NCBI RefSeq assembly: GCF_018860765.1
Contig: NZ_JAHKPV010000019.1
Location: 573,636 to 637,635 of the forward strand
Length of the DNA stretch: 64,000 bases
Direction of reading: 5' to 3'
DNA from: Marinobacter salexigens
GTDB lineage: Bacteria; Pseudomonadota; Gammaproteobacteria; Pseudomonadales; Oleiphilaceae
Position 1 is the stretch's first letter, and each line of letters opens with the position of its first letter. The notes beneath the pieces are model-generated. The model was given only the letters and a program-made list of their open reading frames with translations, was not told the DNA's origin and did not search any database. Position numbers and translations under genes: made by a program. This document shows positions 1 to 9,605 of this stretch, piece by piece.

Positions 1-35
1 GGAGGTGACCCCCACCGCTTGTGCTTACTCCAAAC

Positions 36-1838
36 CTAGAACCACTCAGCCTTCATGTTCAAACACGTGTCATCCATATTCCGCAACAACACCAAATCCT
101 GAGCAACCGTTGGCAACTCCCAATGGAAGAAATACTGAGCAGCCTGAAGCTTGCCCTGATAGAAGTTGCGCTCATCATCAGTATTGGCAGACGCCAGCGC
201 ATTAGCCGCTGCGTTAGCCTGACGCAGCCACATCCAAGCTACAATGATGTGCCCGAACAGATGCAAGTAGCAGGAAGCGTTCGCCAGCGTTTTGTCCACC
301 TCGCCGCTCATTAGAGATTTACCCAGATTTTGAGTCACTTTAACGGCCTGTTGCAGCGTCTCACTTAACGACAACGCCCACTGCTGACAGCGATCCGTTG
401 TAGCAGCCTGCAAATCTACCTGCATCTCCTGCATAAGCAGCTGCAAGCCATGGCTTTGATCCTGCCAAATCTTACGGCCTAGCAGGTCCAAGCCCTGTAT
501 GCCGGTAGTGCCCTCATGGATGGGGTTCAAACGGTTATCGCGCCAGCACTGTTCCACGGGATATTCACGGGTGTAGCCAGCACCACCATAAACCTGAATC
601 GCCAAGTCGTTGGCTTTCGGCCCATGCTCTGATGGCCAGGTTTTGATCACAGGCGTAAGCAGGTCAAGCAGCTTGCCTGCTTCGATTCGCTTCTGCTCAT
701 TCGGATGAGTGTGTTGATCATCCATCAAACGCGCACCGTAGAGGCAAAGTGCCAAGCCGCCTTCACTGTATGCCTTCTGAGCCAGCAACATGCGACGCAC
801 ATCCGCGTGATCAATAATCGGTACCTGTGGGCTTTCCGGGTTCTTTTCCGACGCCTTACGGCCCTGCAGCCGGTCTTTGGCGTACTCAAGACTGTGCATG
901 TATCCGCGATACCCAATCACCGCCGCGCCAAAGCCTACACCTACTCTGGCTTCATTCATCATCTGGAACATGTACTTCAGACCCTGATGGGGCTCTCCAA
1001 CCAGATAACCGTGGCAAGGTGCATCATCACCAAAACTTAGGGCTGTGGAGGTGGTGCCGCGATATCCGAGCTTATGGATCAGGCCAGCAAGGCTCACGCC
1101 GTTGCGATCCGCCGGATTTCCATCGCTATCCACCCGGAACTTGGGAACGATAAACAGGGAAATGCCTTTTACACCGGCTGGCGCGCCTTTGATTTTGGCG
1201 AGCACCATGTGAACAATGTTTTCGGTAATGCTCTGTTCACCACCGGATATATAGATTTTTGCGCCTTTGATAAGGTAGTGGCCATCATCGGTTGGCGTGG
1301 CAGAAGTGCGAATGTCCGCCAAAGATGAGCCAGCATGTGGCTCCGTGAGGGCCATGGTGCCGCTGTAACGGCCACTGAGCATGTTGGGTAGAAAGCTGGC
1401 TTTTTGGGATTCGTTACCAAACACACGGATAAGGTTTGCAGCCGCTGTGGTCAAGAATGGATAACCTGCGGTTCCTGGGTTAGCGGCGGTGAAAAAACCG
1501 TTACAAGCTGCCATGACGGTCTCGGGGAGCTGCATGCCGCCCAATTCATAGTCATAACGCCCCGCAATAAACCCCGCCTCGGCGTAGGCATCAAAGGCCT
1601 GCTTCACTTCAGGAAGCATTTCGACCTGGCCGTTGACGAATTTTGGCTCATCTTTGTCTGCCGCACTGTTGTGATTGGCAAACTTCTCTCTAGCCATTTT
1701 ATCGGCAGTTTCAATGACGGCATCAAAGGTATCGCGATTATGCTCGTTGAACCGGTCGCGGTTTATCAGGCTTTCGGTATCAAGCACTTCGTAAAGTTGG
1801 AACGCCAAATCACGGCGGTCTATCAGTGTATCGGTCAT
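36..1838 (-). CDS. Acyl-CoA dehydrogenase, DmdC-like (about 600 aa)
   Basis: FAD-dependent acyl-CoA dehydrogenase of the long (about 600-residue) subfamily that includes 3-methylmercaptopropionyl-CoA dehydrogenase DmdC and fatty acyl-CoA dehydrogenases. The flavin/substrate loop TEPHAGSSLADIRT lies in the middle of the protein and the C-terminal part carries NPIHEGTTGIQGLDLLGRKI, whose Glu is in the position of the catalytic base of this family. The reading frame stays open for 53 codons further upstream, but I chose the ATG at 1838 (protein begins MTDTLIDRRD) because an AGGAAG ribosome site precedes it and the extension would run past the divergent regulator's start. Substrate cannot be decided between ordinary fatty acyl-CoA and methylthio-acyl-CoA; no other dmd gene is adjacent. 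Confidence 0.93.
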   Translation of the reverse strand: MTDTLIDRRDLAFQLYEVLDTESLINRDRFNEHNRDTFDAVIETADKMAREKFANHNSAADKDEPKFVNGQVEMLPEVKQAFDAYAEAGFIAGRYDYELGGMQLPETVMAACNGFFTAANPGTAGYPFLTTAAANLIRVFGNESQKASFLPNMLSGRYSGTMALTEPHAGSSLADIRTSATPTDDGHYLIKGAKIYISGGEQSITENIVHMVLAKIKGAPAGVKGISLFIVPKFRVDSDGNPADRNGVSLAGLIHKLGYRGTTSTALSFGDDAPCHGYLVGEPHQGLKYMFQMMNEARVGVGFGAAVIGYRGYMHSLEYAKDRLQGRKASEKNPESPQVPIIDHADVRRMLLAQKAYSEGGLALCLYGARLMDDQHTHPNEQKRIEAGKLLDLLTPVIKTWPSEHGPKANDLAIQVYGGAGYTREYPVEQCWRDNRLNPIHEGTTGIQGLDLLGRKIWQDQSHGLQLLMQEMQVDLQAATTDRCQQWALSLSETLQQAVKVTQNLGKSLMSGEVDKTLANASCYLHLFGHIIVAWMWLRQANAAANALASANTDDERNFYQGKLQAAQYFFHWELPTVAQDLVLLRNMDDTCLNMKAEWF

Positions 1839-1991
1839 TGGTGCAGCTTCCTGATAATTGGCTGGAGAACTTTTTGGTTGTATACAGGCTCTCACAACCG
1901 GGTTTTTCTGGGAACCGTCATTTATGACACAATCATGGCCAATATCGCCATCCACCGTCGCCTTAATAGAGTTGCTCGACCGAGAGAATTC

Positions 1992-2999
1992 ATGCAAAAA
2001 GTTTCAATTATTGGTTTTGACGGCGCTTTAGCCAGTGCCATCACAGGGATAATTGACTTATTCCGTCTGGCCGGTGTCACCTGGGCACGAATTCATGGTG
2101 AGTTCCCAGAACCACGTTTCACCACCCGCCTGCTAACCCGTAACGGAGATCCCTGCCGCTGCATCAATGGCATCACTTTGCTTTCAGATGGAAGTTGGGA
2201 AGAGCTAGATACAGAGACAACGGAGAACGCCGATTTGGTGATCGTACCAACCATCGGGGCGCCAATTGATCAAGTACTGATGGCAAATCCGGATCTAATT
2301 ATCTGGCTGAGCCAGTTCAGTGCCCCGAATAGAAACAGCATCAGCCAAGTTCAACTGGCCAGCAACTGCACGGGAGCGTTTCTTCTAGCGGAAGCGGGAC
2401 TGCTGAACAATAGAGAAGCCACCACGCACTGGGGTTTCAGTAACAGTTTTCGCCAGCGCTACCCACAAGTAAACCTGATTCCAGACAAACTGGTCACTGT
2501 AGATGGCCACATTGCGTGTGCCGGTGGCGGCATGGCGTGGTGGGACTTGGGCGTGCACCTTATAGAACGCTATGCAGGTGCTCAGGTTGCCCGTGAGTTG
2601 GCCAAAGCATTTGTTATCGATGCGGGGCGTAATAGTCAGGCACCCTACAGCGGACTTCAAACCAAGCGGTACCATTCAGACTCGGTGATCCTAACACTTC
2701 AGGACTGGTTGGATAGCCATTATGGAGAAGCCATAAGCCTGCAATCACTTGCCGCTTTCAGTGGTTTGACAACGCGTTCACTGATACGTCGGTTCAAGCT
2801 TGCGACTGGTGAAACACCGACAGGCTATCTGCAATCCATACGGATCGAAGCCGCTCGTCGGCATTTGGAAAACTCGCGGTTGGCCGTGGAGGAGGTTACC
2901 CGGCTGGTTGGCTACGAAGACGTCAGCTCTTTTAGTCGCCTATTTCGCAAGCAAACCGGATTGGCTCCCGGAGCCTACCGATCTCGGTTTGGGCGCTAA
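1992..2999 (+). CDS. GlxA/FtrA-type AraC-family transcriptional regulator
   Basis: A 335-residue regulator with an N-terminal DJ-1/PfpI-like (class I glutamine amidotransferase-like) domain, about residues 1-190, containing the nucleophile-elbow-like segment SNCTGAFLLAEAGLL, and a C-terminal AraC double helix-turn-helix, about residues 235-330, ending in the classical FSRLFRKQTGLAPGAYRSRF. Family members sense amino-acid-derived or other small molecules; the effector here is unknown. It is transcribed divergently from the acyl-CoA dehydrogenase, 153 bp between starts, and may regulate it. The open frame extends far upstream (from 1404) antisense to the dehydrogenase; the ATG at 1992 after GAGAG fits the family's N-terminus. 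Confidence 0.9.
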   Translation: MQKVSIIGFDGALASAITGIIDLFRLAGVTWARIHGEFPEPRFTTRLLTRNGDPCRCINGITLLSDGSWEELDTETTENADLVIVPTIGAPIDQVLMANPDLIIWLSQFSAPNRNSISQVQLASNCTGAFLLAEAGLLNNREATTHWGFSNSFRQRYPQVNLIPDKLVTVDGHIACAGGGMAWWDLGVHLIERYAGAQVARELAKAFVIDAGRNSQAPYSGLQTKRYHSDSVILTLQDWLDSHYGEAISLQSLAAFSGLTTRSLIRRFKLATGETPTGYLQSIRIEAARRHLENSRLAVEEVTRLVGYEDVSSFSRLFRKQTGLAPGAYRSRFGR

Positions 3000-3107
3000 C
3001 TACGAGCCGAGCGCTTGGCCCAGGTTATGCATCGAATTACCAAAACGGCCGCTGGCCGGATATTTCTGTAAATTATACTGACAGGTGTCATGCGGGAGAA
3101 ATGTGCC

Positions 3108-3272
3108 ATGAACGCACCAGTTCAACAAACCCAGCTTGAAGTTCTGAACAGATTGTACACCATGAAGCTTGCACAGGTTGAGCAGGCAACCCAACAAGGC
3201 AACAGTCTGCGTAGCATGGTGCTGGAAGCAGAGGCCGAAGCAATTTTCAATGCGCTCAAATCCGCCAAGTAG
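3108..3272 (+). CDS. Small hypothetical protein (54 aa)
   Basis: Predicted 54-residue hydrophilic protein beginning MNAPVQQTQLEVLNRLYTM, predominantly helical with many Gln/Glu/Ala and a possible short coiled coil. A GGGAGAAA ribosome site lies 6-7 bases before the ATG at 3108. An in-frame ATG at 3090 has no comparable ribosome site. It stands alone 108 bp after the AraC gene. I do not recognise a family; the helical composition and good initiation region suggest it is expressed. Confidence 0.6.
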   Translation: MNAPVQQTQLEVLNRLYTMKLAQVEQATQQGNSLRSMVLEAEAEAIFNALKSAK

Positions 3273-3668
3273 CGCAAAGGTGACAAAACCAGACGACAAA
3301 AATGAGCCTCTCTATGCCCTTCCACGTCACTTCCAAATACCCATTCTGCGCTTGATTGATCACAAGTTGACTTGACCTACGAGCACGGGCACGTATCATC
3401 GGATATCAGGTTTTACTAACGGAGCAACCATGACCGCAAGGTCCTTCGGCTGCATGCAGATCAATCGCCCCCCTATTACCGCTGACATCGCGCGGCAACG
3501 CGGGCGTTTACCTTACTTTCCAGACCCACCGGCCTTTCGCTGATCACTCTCTTGCTGCCTAACCAAATCGTCTTGATGCGATTTATGCAGGGTGGGCAAC
3601 GGGAGGCTAGACTCAGGCTCATAAGCCATCTCCATTCATAAGAAAAGAAAACCGCTAACGAGGTTGCG
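3273..3668. other. 396-bp intergenic region upstream of the Mrp operon
   Basis: No conserved gene is visible here. It holds one 37-codon reading frame with a ribosome site (see 3430-3543) and otherwise unremarkable sequence. The Mrp promoter must lie in this stretch, but I found no convincing -35/-10 pair. A GAGG ribosome site precedes the mnhA ATG at 3669. Confidence 0.5.
3430..3543 (+). CDS. Possible 37-residue leader or small protein upstream of mnhA
   Basis: Short reading frame beginning MTARSFGCMQINRPPITADI and ending FPDPPAFR, preceded by GGAG at 3421-3424 with good spacing to the ATG at 3430. Pro- and Arg-rich with no membrane segment. It could be a leader peptide of the antiporter operon or chance; nothing similar is known to me. 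Confidence 0.25.
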   Translation: MTARSFGCMQINRPPITADIARQRGRLPYFPDPPAFR

Positions 3669-6470
3669 ATGTCGCTACCGCTGGTTGTACTACTGCCATT
3701 TTTGGGTGCCATAGCCGCCCCTCTATTTGCTCAGGGTGGGCGAACCGCTATCGCAATAGCATCATCCGTCCCTGCACTGATTGCGCTGGCCGCGCTATTT
3801 CCACACTGGTCTGTTCTTTCAGCAGGCGGCACGGTGCTTCACACATATGAGTGGCTGCCGGTTCTCGGGCTCTCCTTCAGTTTTCGCCTTGATGGCCTAG
3901 CGCTTCTCTTCGCACTGCTGATTCTTGTTATCGGCCTGTTGGTTATTATTTATTCTCACTACTACCTCAAAGCCAGTGAGAACGTGGCCAAGTTTTACTC
4001 CCTGCTTCTATGTTTCAAAGGCTCCATGCTGGGCATAGTGCTCTCTGGCAACCTGCTTTTGATGCTCATTTTCTGGGAACTCACTAGCCTGACCTCCTTT
4101 CTGTTGATCAGCTTCTGGACACACAAACAGGATGCCCGGCGCGGCGCGCGGATGGCGTTGGCGATAACCGGCGGCGGCGGGCTGGCGCTACTGGGCGGTA
4201 TTTTGCTCATCGGCAATATTGTGGGCAGCTTTGAGTTGGACGATGTGCTTGCCGCGGGCGACCAGATCAAAGCCCATGCTTTGTATCCCGTAGCGTTAAC
4301 TCTCGTTTTGCTTGGCGCTTTTACCAAGTCAGCCCAGTTCCCGTTCCATTTCTGGCTGCCCCATGCCATGCAGGCGCCTACTCCGATCTCTGCTTACCTG
4401 CACTCCGCCACCATGGTTAAAGCGGGTATCTTCTTGATGGCACGCTTATATCCAGCTTTGGCGGGAACCGAGCAATGGTTCTATATGGTCAGCTTTACCG
4501 GCATGGCCACACTGCTTCTTGGCGCTTATATCGCCATGTTCAAACACGATTTGAAAGGGCTACTCGCCTATTCAACCGTTAGCCATCTGGGCTTAATTAC
4601 TCTGCTATTAGGCATGGGTACTCAGTTGGCTGCTGTTGCGGCGATATTCCACGTAATCAACCATGCCACCTTCAAGGCTTCATTGTTCATGGCTGCCGGT
4701 ATCATCGACCATGAAACAGGCACCCGCGATATGCGGAGAATCAACGGGCTTTGGCGCTATATGCCCCACACAGCAACTCTGGCCATGGTAGCAGCCTCAT
4801 CCATGGCGGGTGTCCCATTGCTGAACGGCTTTCTCAGTAAGGAAATGTTCTTCGCCGAATCGCTACAGCTCAATCTTCCTGGCCTCTGGGCCTGGATTCC
4901 GCCAATTGTTGCAACTCTGGCAGGCATTTTTGCGGTTGCCTACTCGGCCCGCTTTGTTCACGACGTGTTTTTCAACGGTAAGCCGGTGGATCTACCCAAG
5001 TTCCCGCCCCATGAACCGCCCCGTTACATGAAGTTTCCCGTTGAGATTCTTGTATTCGCCTGCATCATGGTTGGCGTCTTCCCAACTGTCTCCGTTGGCC
5101 CCCTGTTGTATTCCGCGGCATCTGCGACCCTTGGCGGCGATGTGCCGGATTATCAGCTTGCGATTCTTCATGGCTTTAACCTGCCACTGCTGATGAGCTT
5201 TCTCGCCTTCTTTGGTGGCCTGCTTATGTACACCCAACGCCAGCGCTTTTTCGACTTCCACGCCCAACTTAAGGAAGTGGACGGCAAAGCTGTGTTCGAG
5301 TTTGCAGTTTCAAAAATTGAAGACATGGCTCGCAGCTTTACCAAATGGCTCGAAAACGGCTCCTTGCAGCGTTACGCCATGCTTCTGGTAGTTAGCGTTA
5401 TTGCGGTAACGATAATGCCGCTTGCAGAGCATGGCTTCTTTATTGGCGAAAACGGGCTAAGCCCTGTGGATTGGCCAACGGGCATTGCCGCCGGTGTGCT
5501 TATCATTGCAGCTCTGGCAACCGCACTCTGGCACCGAGAGCGTTTTTACGCGCTGGTACTTCTCAGCGTTGTTGGACTGATCGTAGCGTTAGCGTTCGCC
5601 CGCTTCTCTGCGCCGGATCTCGCCATGACGCAGCTTTCGGTTGAAGTTGTCACGATTGTGCTGCTCATGCTGGCGCTTTACTACATGCCATCTTGGACAC
5701 CCATGGAAAGCTCTCGAAGCCGCCGCGTACGCGACGTTTTGATTGCTCTGGCGGCCGGTGCTGGCATGACCCTGATTACGCTGGCCATGTTGACCCAGCC
5801 ATTCAGCTCTATCTCCGAGTTCTTCCTAGAAAACAGTAAACCGGGCGGCGGTGGAACCAATGTGGTTAACGTGATTCTGGTCGACTTCCGTGGCTTCGAT
5901 ACACTCGGCGAGATAACGGTGTTAGCCATCGCGGCACTTGGTATCTACGCCATGTTGAAAAACACCGCTCTGACTCCCCCGCCGGGAGATGGTCTGGGGC
6001 ATGCTTGGACACGGGATCACTACCCCTTAATGCTACGACAGATTGCCCGACCCATGCTGCCGTTGGCACTAATGGTGTCTGCCTATATCTTCCTACGCGG
6101 GCACAACCTTCCCGGGGGCGGGTTTATTGCAGGATTGATTACCTCCGTGGCGCTGATTCTTCAGTATATCGCCAGTGGCATGGTGTGGACCGAGGATCGT
6201 ATTCCGTTCCGGTACCACAACGTGATTGGTCTCGGTCTATTGTTTGCCACCATCGCGGGGGCTGGCAGTCTGGCCTTCGGGTACCCCTTCCTGACAACCA
6301 CATTTGGCTACATAACCTGGCCTGTGGTTGGCAAGTTCGAAGTTGCTTCGGCTCTGGTGTTTGATTTAGGCGTTTACCTAGCGGTGATCGGTGCAACCTT
6401 GTTGGCATTGGTCAGCATCGGCCGGCTGTCGCCTCATTCGGCCATCAAAAGCAAAATGGAGGGCGCGTAA
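3669..6470 (+). CDS. mnhA: Mrp Na+/H+ antiporter subunit A fused to subunit B
   Basis: Largest subunit of the Mrp (Mnh/Pha) multisubunit monovalent cation/proton antiporter of the inner membrane, 933 residues. Residues about 1-770 form the MrpA part, homologous to respiratory complex I antiporter-like subunit NuoL; visible proton-path residues are the Glu in FWELTSLTSF (E137) and lysines in TKSAQFPFHFWLPHA (K220) and HDLKGLLAYSTVSHLGL (K296). The last 150 residues or so are an MrpB domain (PGGGFIAGLITSVALIL), the fused arrangement of Pha-type group 2 systems. The stop codon overlaps the mnhC ATG by one base (TAATG). Confidence 0.97.
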   Translation: MSLPLVVLLPFLGAIAAPLFAQGGRTAIAIASSVPALIALAALFPHWSVLSAGGTVLHTYEWLPVLGLSFSFRLDGLALLFALLILVIGLLVIIYSHYYLKASENVAKFYSLLLCFKGSMLGIVLSGNLLLMLIFWELTSLTSFLLISFWTHKQDARRGARMALAITGGGGLALLGGILLIGNIVGSFELDDVLAAGDQIKAHALYPVALTLVLLGAFTKSAQFPFHFWLPHAMQAPTPISAYLHSATMVKAGIFLMARLYPALAGTEQWFYMVSFTGMATLLLGAYIAMFKHDLKGLLAYSTVSHLGLITLLLGMGTQLAAVAAIFHVINHATFKASLFMAAGIIDHETGTRDMRRINGLWRYMPHTATLAMVAASSMAGVPLLNGFLSKEMFFAESLQLNLPGLWAWIPPIVATLAGIFAVAYSARFVHDVFFNGKPVDLPKFPPHEPPRYMKFPVEILVFACIMVGVFPTVSVGPLLYSAASATLGGDVPDYQLAILHGFNLPLLMSFLAFFGGLLMYTQRQRFFDFHAQLKEVDGKAVFEFAVSKIEDMARSFTKWLENGSLQRYAMLLVVSVIAVTIMPLAEHGFFIGENGLSPVDWPTGIAAGVLIIAALATALWHRERFYALVLLSVVGLIVALAFARFSAPDLAMTQLSVEVVTIVLLMLALYYMPSWTPMESSRSRRVRDVLIALAAGAGMTLITLAMLTQPFSSISEFFLENSKPGGGGTNVVNVILVDFRGFDTLGEITVLAIAALGIYAMLKNTALTPPPGDGLGHAWTRDHYPLMLRQIARPMLPLALMVSAYIFLRGHNLPGGGFIAGLITSVALILQYIASGMVWTEDRIPFRYHNVIGLGLLFATIAGAGSLAFGYPFLTTTFGYITWPVVGKFEVASALVFDLGVYLAVIGATLLALVSIGRLSPHSAIKSKMEGA

Positions 6471-6838
6471 TGGAGCTGTTATTTGCAATCGCAATCGGTG
6501 CCTTAACAACATCGGGGGTCTACCTGTTGCTTCGCGCTCGCACGTTCCCAGTGGTCATGGGACTGACACTGCTTTCCTATGGTGTGAACCTATTCCTGTT
6601 CGCCTCCGGGCGCCTTGCCACAGGCCAGCAGCCCGTCATCGGAACTACTGCGAGCTACTCTGACCCTTTGCCTCAAGCTCTGGTGCTCACGGCCATCGTT
6701 ATTGGTTTTGCCATGACAGCGTTCCTAGTTGTTCTGTCGCTGCGCAACTTGGCAGACAACGAAAACGACCATGTGGACGGTCGACGTGAAGCCACCACAG
6801 CAGCCTCCAAAGTTGAACAAGAGGTAAGCAGTAAATGA
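6470..6838 (+). CDS. mnhC: Mrp Na+/H+ antiporter subunit C
   Basis: 122-residue NuoK-like membrane subunit with three hydrophobic helices (roughly residues 3-20, 28-46 and 70-92) and the family segment LVLTAIVIGFAMTAF. It follows mnhA with a one-base start/stop overlap, its ribosome site GGAGGG lying in the end of mnhA, and it overlaps mnhD by four bases, so translation of the operon is coupled. The hydrophilic tail after residue 95 is variable in the family. Confidence 0.96.
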   Translation: MELLFAIAIGALTTSGVYLLLRARTFPVVMGLTLLSYGVNLFLFASGRLATGQQPVIGTTASYSDPLPQALVLTAIVIGFAMTAFLVVLSLRNLADNENDHVDGRREATTAASKVEQEVSSK

Positions 6839-8373
6839 CTCACTGGCTTATTGCTCCGATTTTGATTCCGCTGCTCGGCGGTATTCTTCAGGTGTTCATG
6901 GGGTATGCCCCGATCGGCCTACGCCGCACTCTGGCAATTGCGACTACCGTGCTTATGCTCGTGTCCGCTGTTGTATTGTTGGCGCTTGCTAGCGATGGCA
7001 GCTACCGCGTTTATGCCTTCGGCAACTGGCAACCGCCTTTTGGCATTGTGCTGGTGCTCGACAGGCTGGCCGCCTTGATGTTGGTGTTAACAGCGGTTCT
7101 TGGCCTGTTTTGCCACATTTATGCAAGCGGCGGTGCCGATGAAGGTAACCGCCAGTTCCACACATTGTTTCTGTTTCAGCTGATGGGGCTGAATATTGCC
7201 TTTCTCACCGGCGACTTGTTTAACCTTTTCGTTGCATTTGAGGTTCTGCTTATTGCCTCCTACGGGTTGCTTATGCACGGCGGCGGAACATCCCGCACTG
7301 TGCCCGGGCTTCACTACGTGGTTCTCAATCTGGCAGGGTCGGCCTTATTCCTGATCAGCGTCGGCATGATTTACAGCGTTACTGGCACCCTGAACATGGC
7401 GGATCTGGCTGTAAAAATTCCACAGGTGACTGGCAGCAACCTAAACCTTGTTAAGGCGGGAGGCATGATGCTACTGGTTGTTTTCGCCCTGAAAGCAGCC
7501 ATCCTGCCACTCTGTTTTTGGCTACCCAAGGCATACGCCAGAGCAACCGCCCCTGTTGCCGCCCTGTTTGCGGTGATGACCAAGGTAGGTATCTACGCCA
7601 TTGTGAGAATCTACCCGTTAATATTCGGGGACGATGCTGGTGAGCTCGCCAATTTGGGTATGGATTGGCTCTTCCCTCTAGCATTGGTCACGCTCAGCAT
7701 GGGTGTCATTGGGGCCTTGGGCGCTGACAACCTCAAAACCTTAGTCGCCTGGCAGGTTATTATTTCCGTAGGCACACTACTCGCCCCCATCGCTCTCGGC
7801 TCTGAGGCAGGCTTATCGGCTGCTCTGTTTTATCTGGTGAGCACCACTTGGACCGTTGCCGCTCTGTTTTTAGTGGCCGAATTGGTGGCGAGCCAGCGAG
7901 GTACCGCGGCAGACAAAATCATAACTGCACCCAAAATGCACCACAGAACCTTCCTAAGCGTGCTGTTCCTTATCGGAGCAGTAGCCGCTTCCGGGTTGCC
8001 ACCTCTGAGCGGATTCTTCGGCAAATTGCTTATTCTTAAGTCCGTAGAGCCCAGCGCTGAAATGGCTTGGCTCTGGGGTGTTTTGCTGGTTGGCGGCTTC
8101 CTCACGCTGATCGCCTACAGTCGCGCTGGCAGCATTGTTTTCTGGTGGAACGTAGATGGCCATCTGGAAACCCCAGAACCCATGAACAACCGAGTAGCGG
8201 TTTCCACCGGAATATTAACTTGCCTCACCATGCTCATCGTTGTGCTGGCTGGCCCCCTGAGTGACTTCACCCGTGCAACAGCAGAACAACTGCATAACAA
8301 TCAGGACTATATCAATATTCTGCAAACACCTATGCACGTTCCACAAAATCCACTGGTCGGGGAGATAAACTGA
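6835..8373 (+). CDS. mnhD: Mrp Na+/H+ antiporter subunit D
   Basis: 512-residue polytopic membrane protein homologous to complex I NuoM/NuoN, a second proton-translocating core subunit of the Mrp complex. Conserved elements visible are the Glu in LFVAFEVLLIASYGLL, the Lys in FALKAAILPLCFWLPKAYAR and the TKVGIYAIVR segment. Begins with an ATGA overlap at the end of mnhC and ends overlapping the mnhE ATG by one base. Confidence 0.97.
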   Translation: MTHWLIAPILIPLLGGILQVFMGYAPIGLRRTLAIATTVLMLVSAVVLLALASDGSYRVYAFGNWQPPFGIVLVLDRLAALMLVLTAVLGLFCHIYASGGADEGNRQFHTLFLFQLMGLNIAFLTGDLFNLFVAFEVLLIASYGLLMHGGGTSRTVPGLHYVVLNLAGSALFLISVGMIYSVTGTLNMADLAVKIPQVTGSNLNLVKAGGMMLLVVFALKAAILPLCFWLPKAYARATAPVAALFAVMTKVGIYAIVRIYPLIFGDDAGELANLGMDWLFPLALVTLSMGVIGALGADNLKTLVAWQVIISVGTLLAPIALGSEAGLSAALFYLVSTTWTVAALFLVAELVASQRGTAADKIITAPKMHHRTFLSVLFLIGAVAASGLPPLSGFFGKLLILKSVEPSAEMAWLWGVLLVGGFLTLIAYSRAGSIVFWWNVDGHLETPEPMNNRVAVSTGILTCLTMLIVVLAGPLSDFTRATAEQLHNNQDYINILQTPMHVPQNPLVGEIN

Positions 8374-8861
8374 TGTTTGATCGCCTGAGCTTTCCTCAAC
8401 CCTGGCTGAGCCTCATTCTATTTCTTATCTGGCAAATACTCAGCGATGGCGTATCCGGCGGCAGTGTTGTTGTCGGCCTTATTCTGGCCTGGTTGATCCC
8501 TCAGATAACACACGGTTTTTGGCCAGAGCGGCCAGCGTTTGTGAAGGTCTGGCGCATGCCTGCTTATATTCTACGGGTGTTGAAGGACATTGTGATCGCG
8601 AGTTTTTCAGTCGCCTGGCTTATTCTGACCCCCCGTAACCCACGGCCAGCATTTATTAGCTACCCTCTGCGGCTTGACCACCCGTTGGCAATCTCCATTC
8701 TCGCCAGCACCATCTCGCTCACACCCGGAACCGTTAGTGCAGACGTAAGCGATGACAACAAAACCCTACTGATCCACGCATTGGACGCCACCAACGATCA
8801 GGAAGTTATTGACGCCATTTACAACAGCTACGAAAAGCCGCTGATGGAGATGTTCCAATGA
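8373..8861 (+). CDS. mnhE: Mrp Na+/H+ antiporter subunit E
   Basis: 162-residue subunit with two N-terminal transmembrane segments followed by a cytoplasmic domain containing the family signature ISLTPGTVSADVSDD and LLIHALDATND. MrpE is needed for assembly of the complex. Coupled to mnhD by a TGATG overlap and to mnhF by a four-base overlap. Confidence 0.96.
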   Translation: MFDRLSFPQPWLSLILFLIWQILSDGVSGGSVVVGLILAWLIPQITHGFWPERPAFVKVWRMPAYILRVLKDIVIASFSVAWLILTPRNPRPAFISYPLRLDHPLAISILASTISLTPGTVSADVSDDNKTLLIHALDATNDQEVIDAIYNSYEKPLMEMFQ

Positions 8862-9127
8862 TCGTCATCGCTCTGTATTTATCCATCGCCATGGTCACTG
8901 TGGCCGCACTGTTAAACGTTTACCGCTTGATAAAAGGACCGGATGAACCCGATCGGGTTTTGGCCATTGATACACTGTACATCAACGCTATTGCCTTGAT
9001 TATCCTACTGGGCATAACACTAGGCACACGCATGTACCTTGAGTCTGCCTTGTTGATTGCGGTTATGGGCTTTGTCAGCACTGTGGCTATGGCCAAATAC
9101 CTGAAACGCGGCAGCGTCATTGAGTAA
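8858..9127 (+). CDS. mnhF: Mrp Na+/H+ antiporter subunit F
   Basis: 89-residue membrane protein with three helices and the characteristic LIKGPDEPDRVLAIDTLYIN loop between helix 1 and helix 2. Small structural subunit of the Mrp antiporter. Starts in an ATGA overlap with mnhE; mnhG follows after 15 bp. Confidence 0.95.
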   Translation: MIVIALYLSIAMVTVAALLNVYRLIKGPDEPDRVLAIDTLYINAIALIILLGITLGTRMYLESALLIAVMGFVSTVAMAKYLKRGSVIE

Positions 9128-9142
9128 AACTGGAGTAGAATC

Positions 9143-9475
9143 ATGAGCCCATTGGCAGAATACGCTATCTCGGCCCTACTGGTGTTCGGTGGTGCCTTTA
9201 CTCTGATCGGTGCCATCGGCTTGGCCCGACTTCCAGATTTTTATACCCGGCTGCACGGCCCAACCAAGGCTACCACCGTTGGCGTGGGCGCTATCATGCT
9301 CAGCTCAGTTATCTATTTCAGCGCCATTGGAGAGGGGGTCGGCATCTCGGAAATCCTGATCACCGTATTTTTGCTAATGACGGCTCCCGTGAGTGCCAAC
9401 ATGCTGGCCAAAGCGGCCATGCACATAGGCGTAAAAACAGTGGAAGACACCGAAGGCAAACCATGGGAACAGTAG
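9143..9475 (+). CDS. mnhG: Mrp Na+/H+ antiporter subunit G
   Basis: 110-residue last subunit of the antiporter, with three helices and the family signature GLARLPDFYTRLHGPTKATT. The operon therefore encodes all seven Mrp activities in six genes. It probably supports sodium and alkali tolerance and pH homeostasis in a marine habitat. The 130 bp after its stop hold no clear gene. Confidence 0.95.
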   Translation: MSPLAEYAISALLVFGGAFTLIGAIGLARLPDFYTRLHGPTKATTVGVGAIMLSSVIYFSAIGEGVGISEILITVFLLMTAPVSANMLAKAAMHIGVKTVEDTEGKPWEQ

Positions 9476-9605
9476 CTCCTGTTTAAGCTTGGTCTCCAAC
9501 ACCGGTAGAGGCCAGAGCTTAGCAAGCTTCCGATTTCACTCGACTTATGTCAGATTAAACCAACTTCTCAGACAAGACTAACAAACGGGAAAGAGGATTC
9601 CAGAT

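Noticed and set aside
1404..1991. Upstream extension of the GlxA-type regulator frame
   Set aside because: It runs antisense through the acyl-CoA dehydrogenase and the family N-terminus fits the ATG at 1992.
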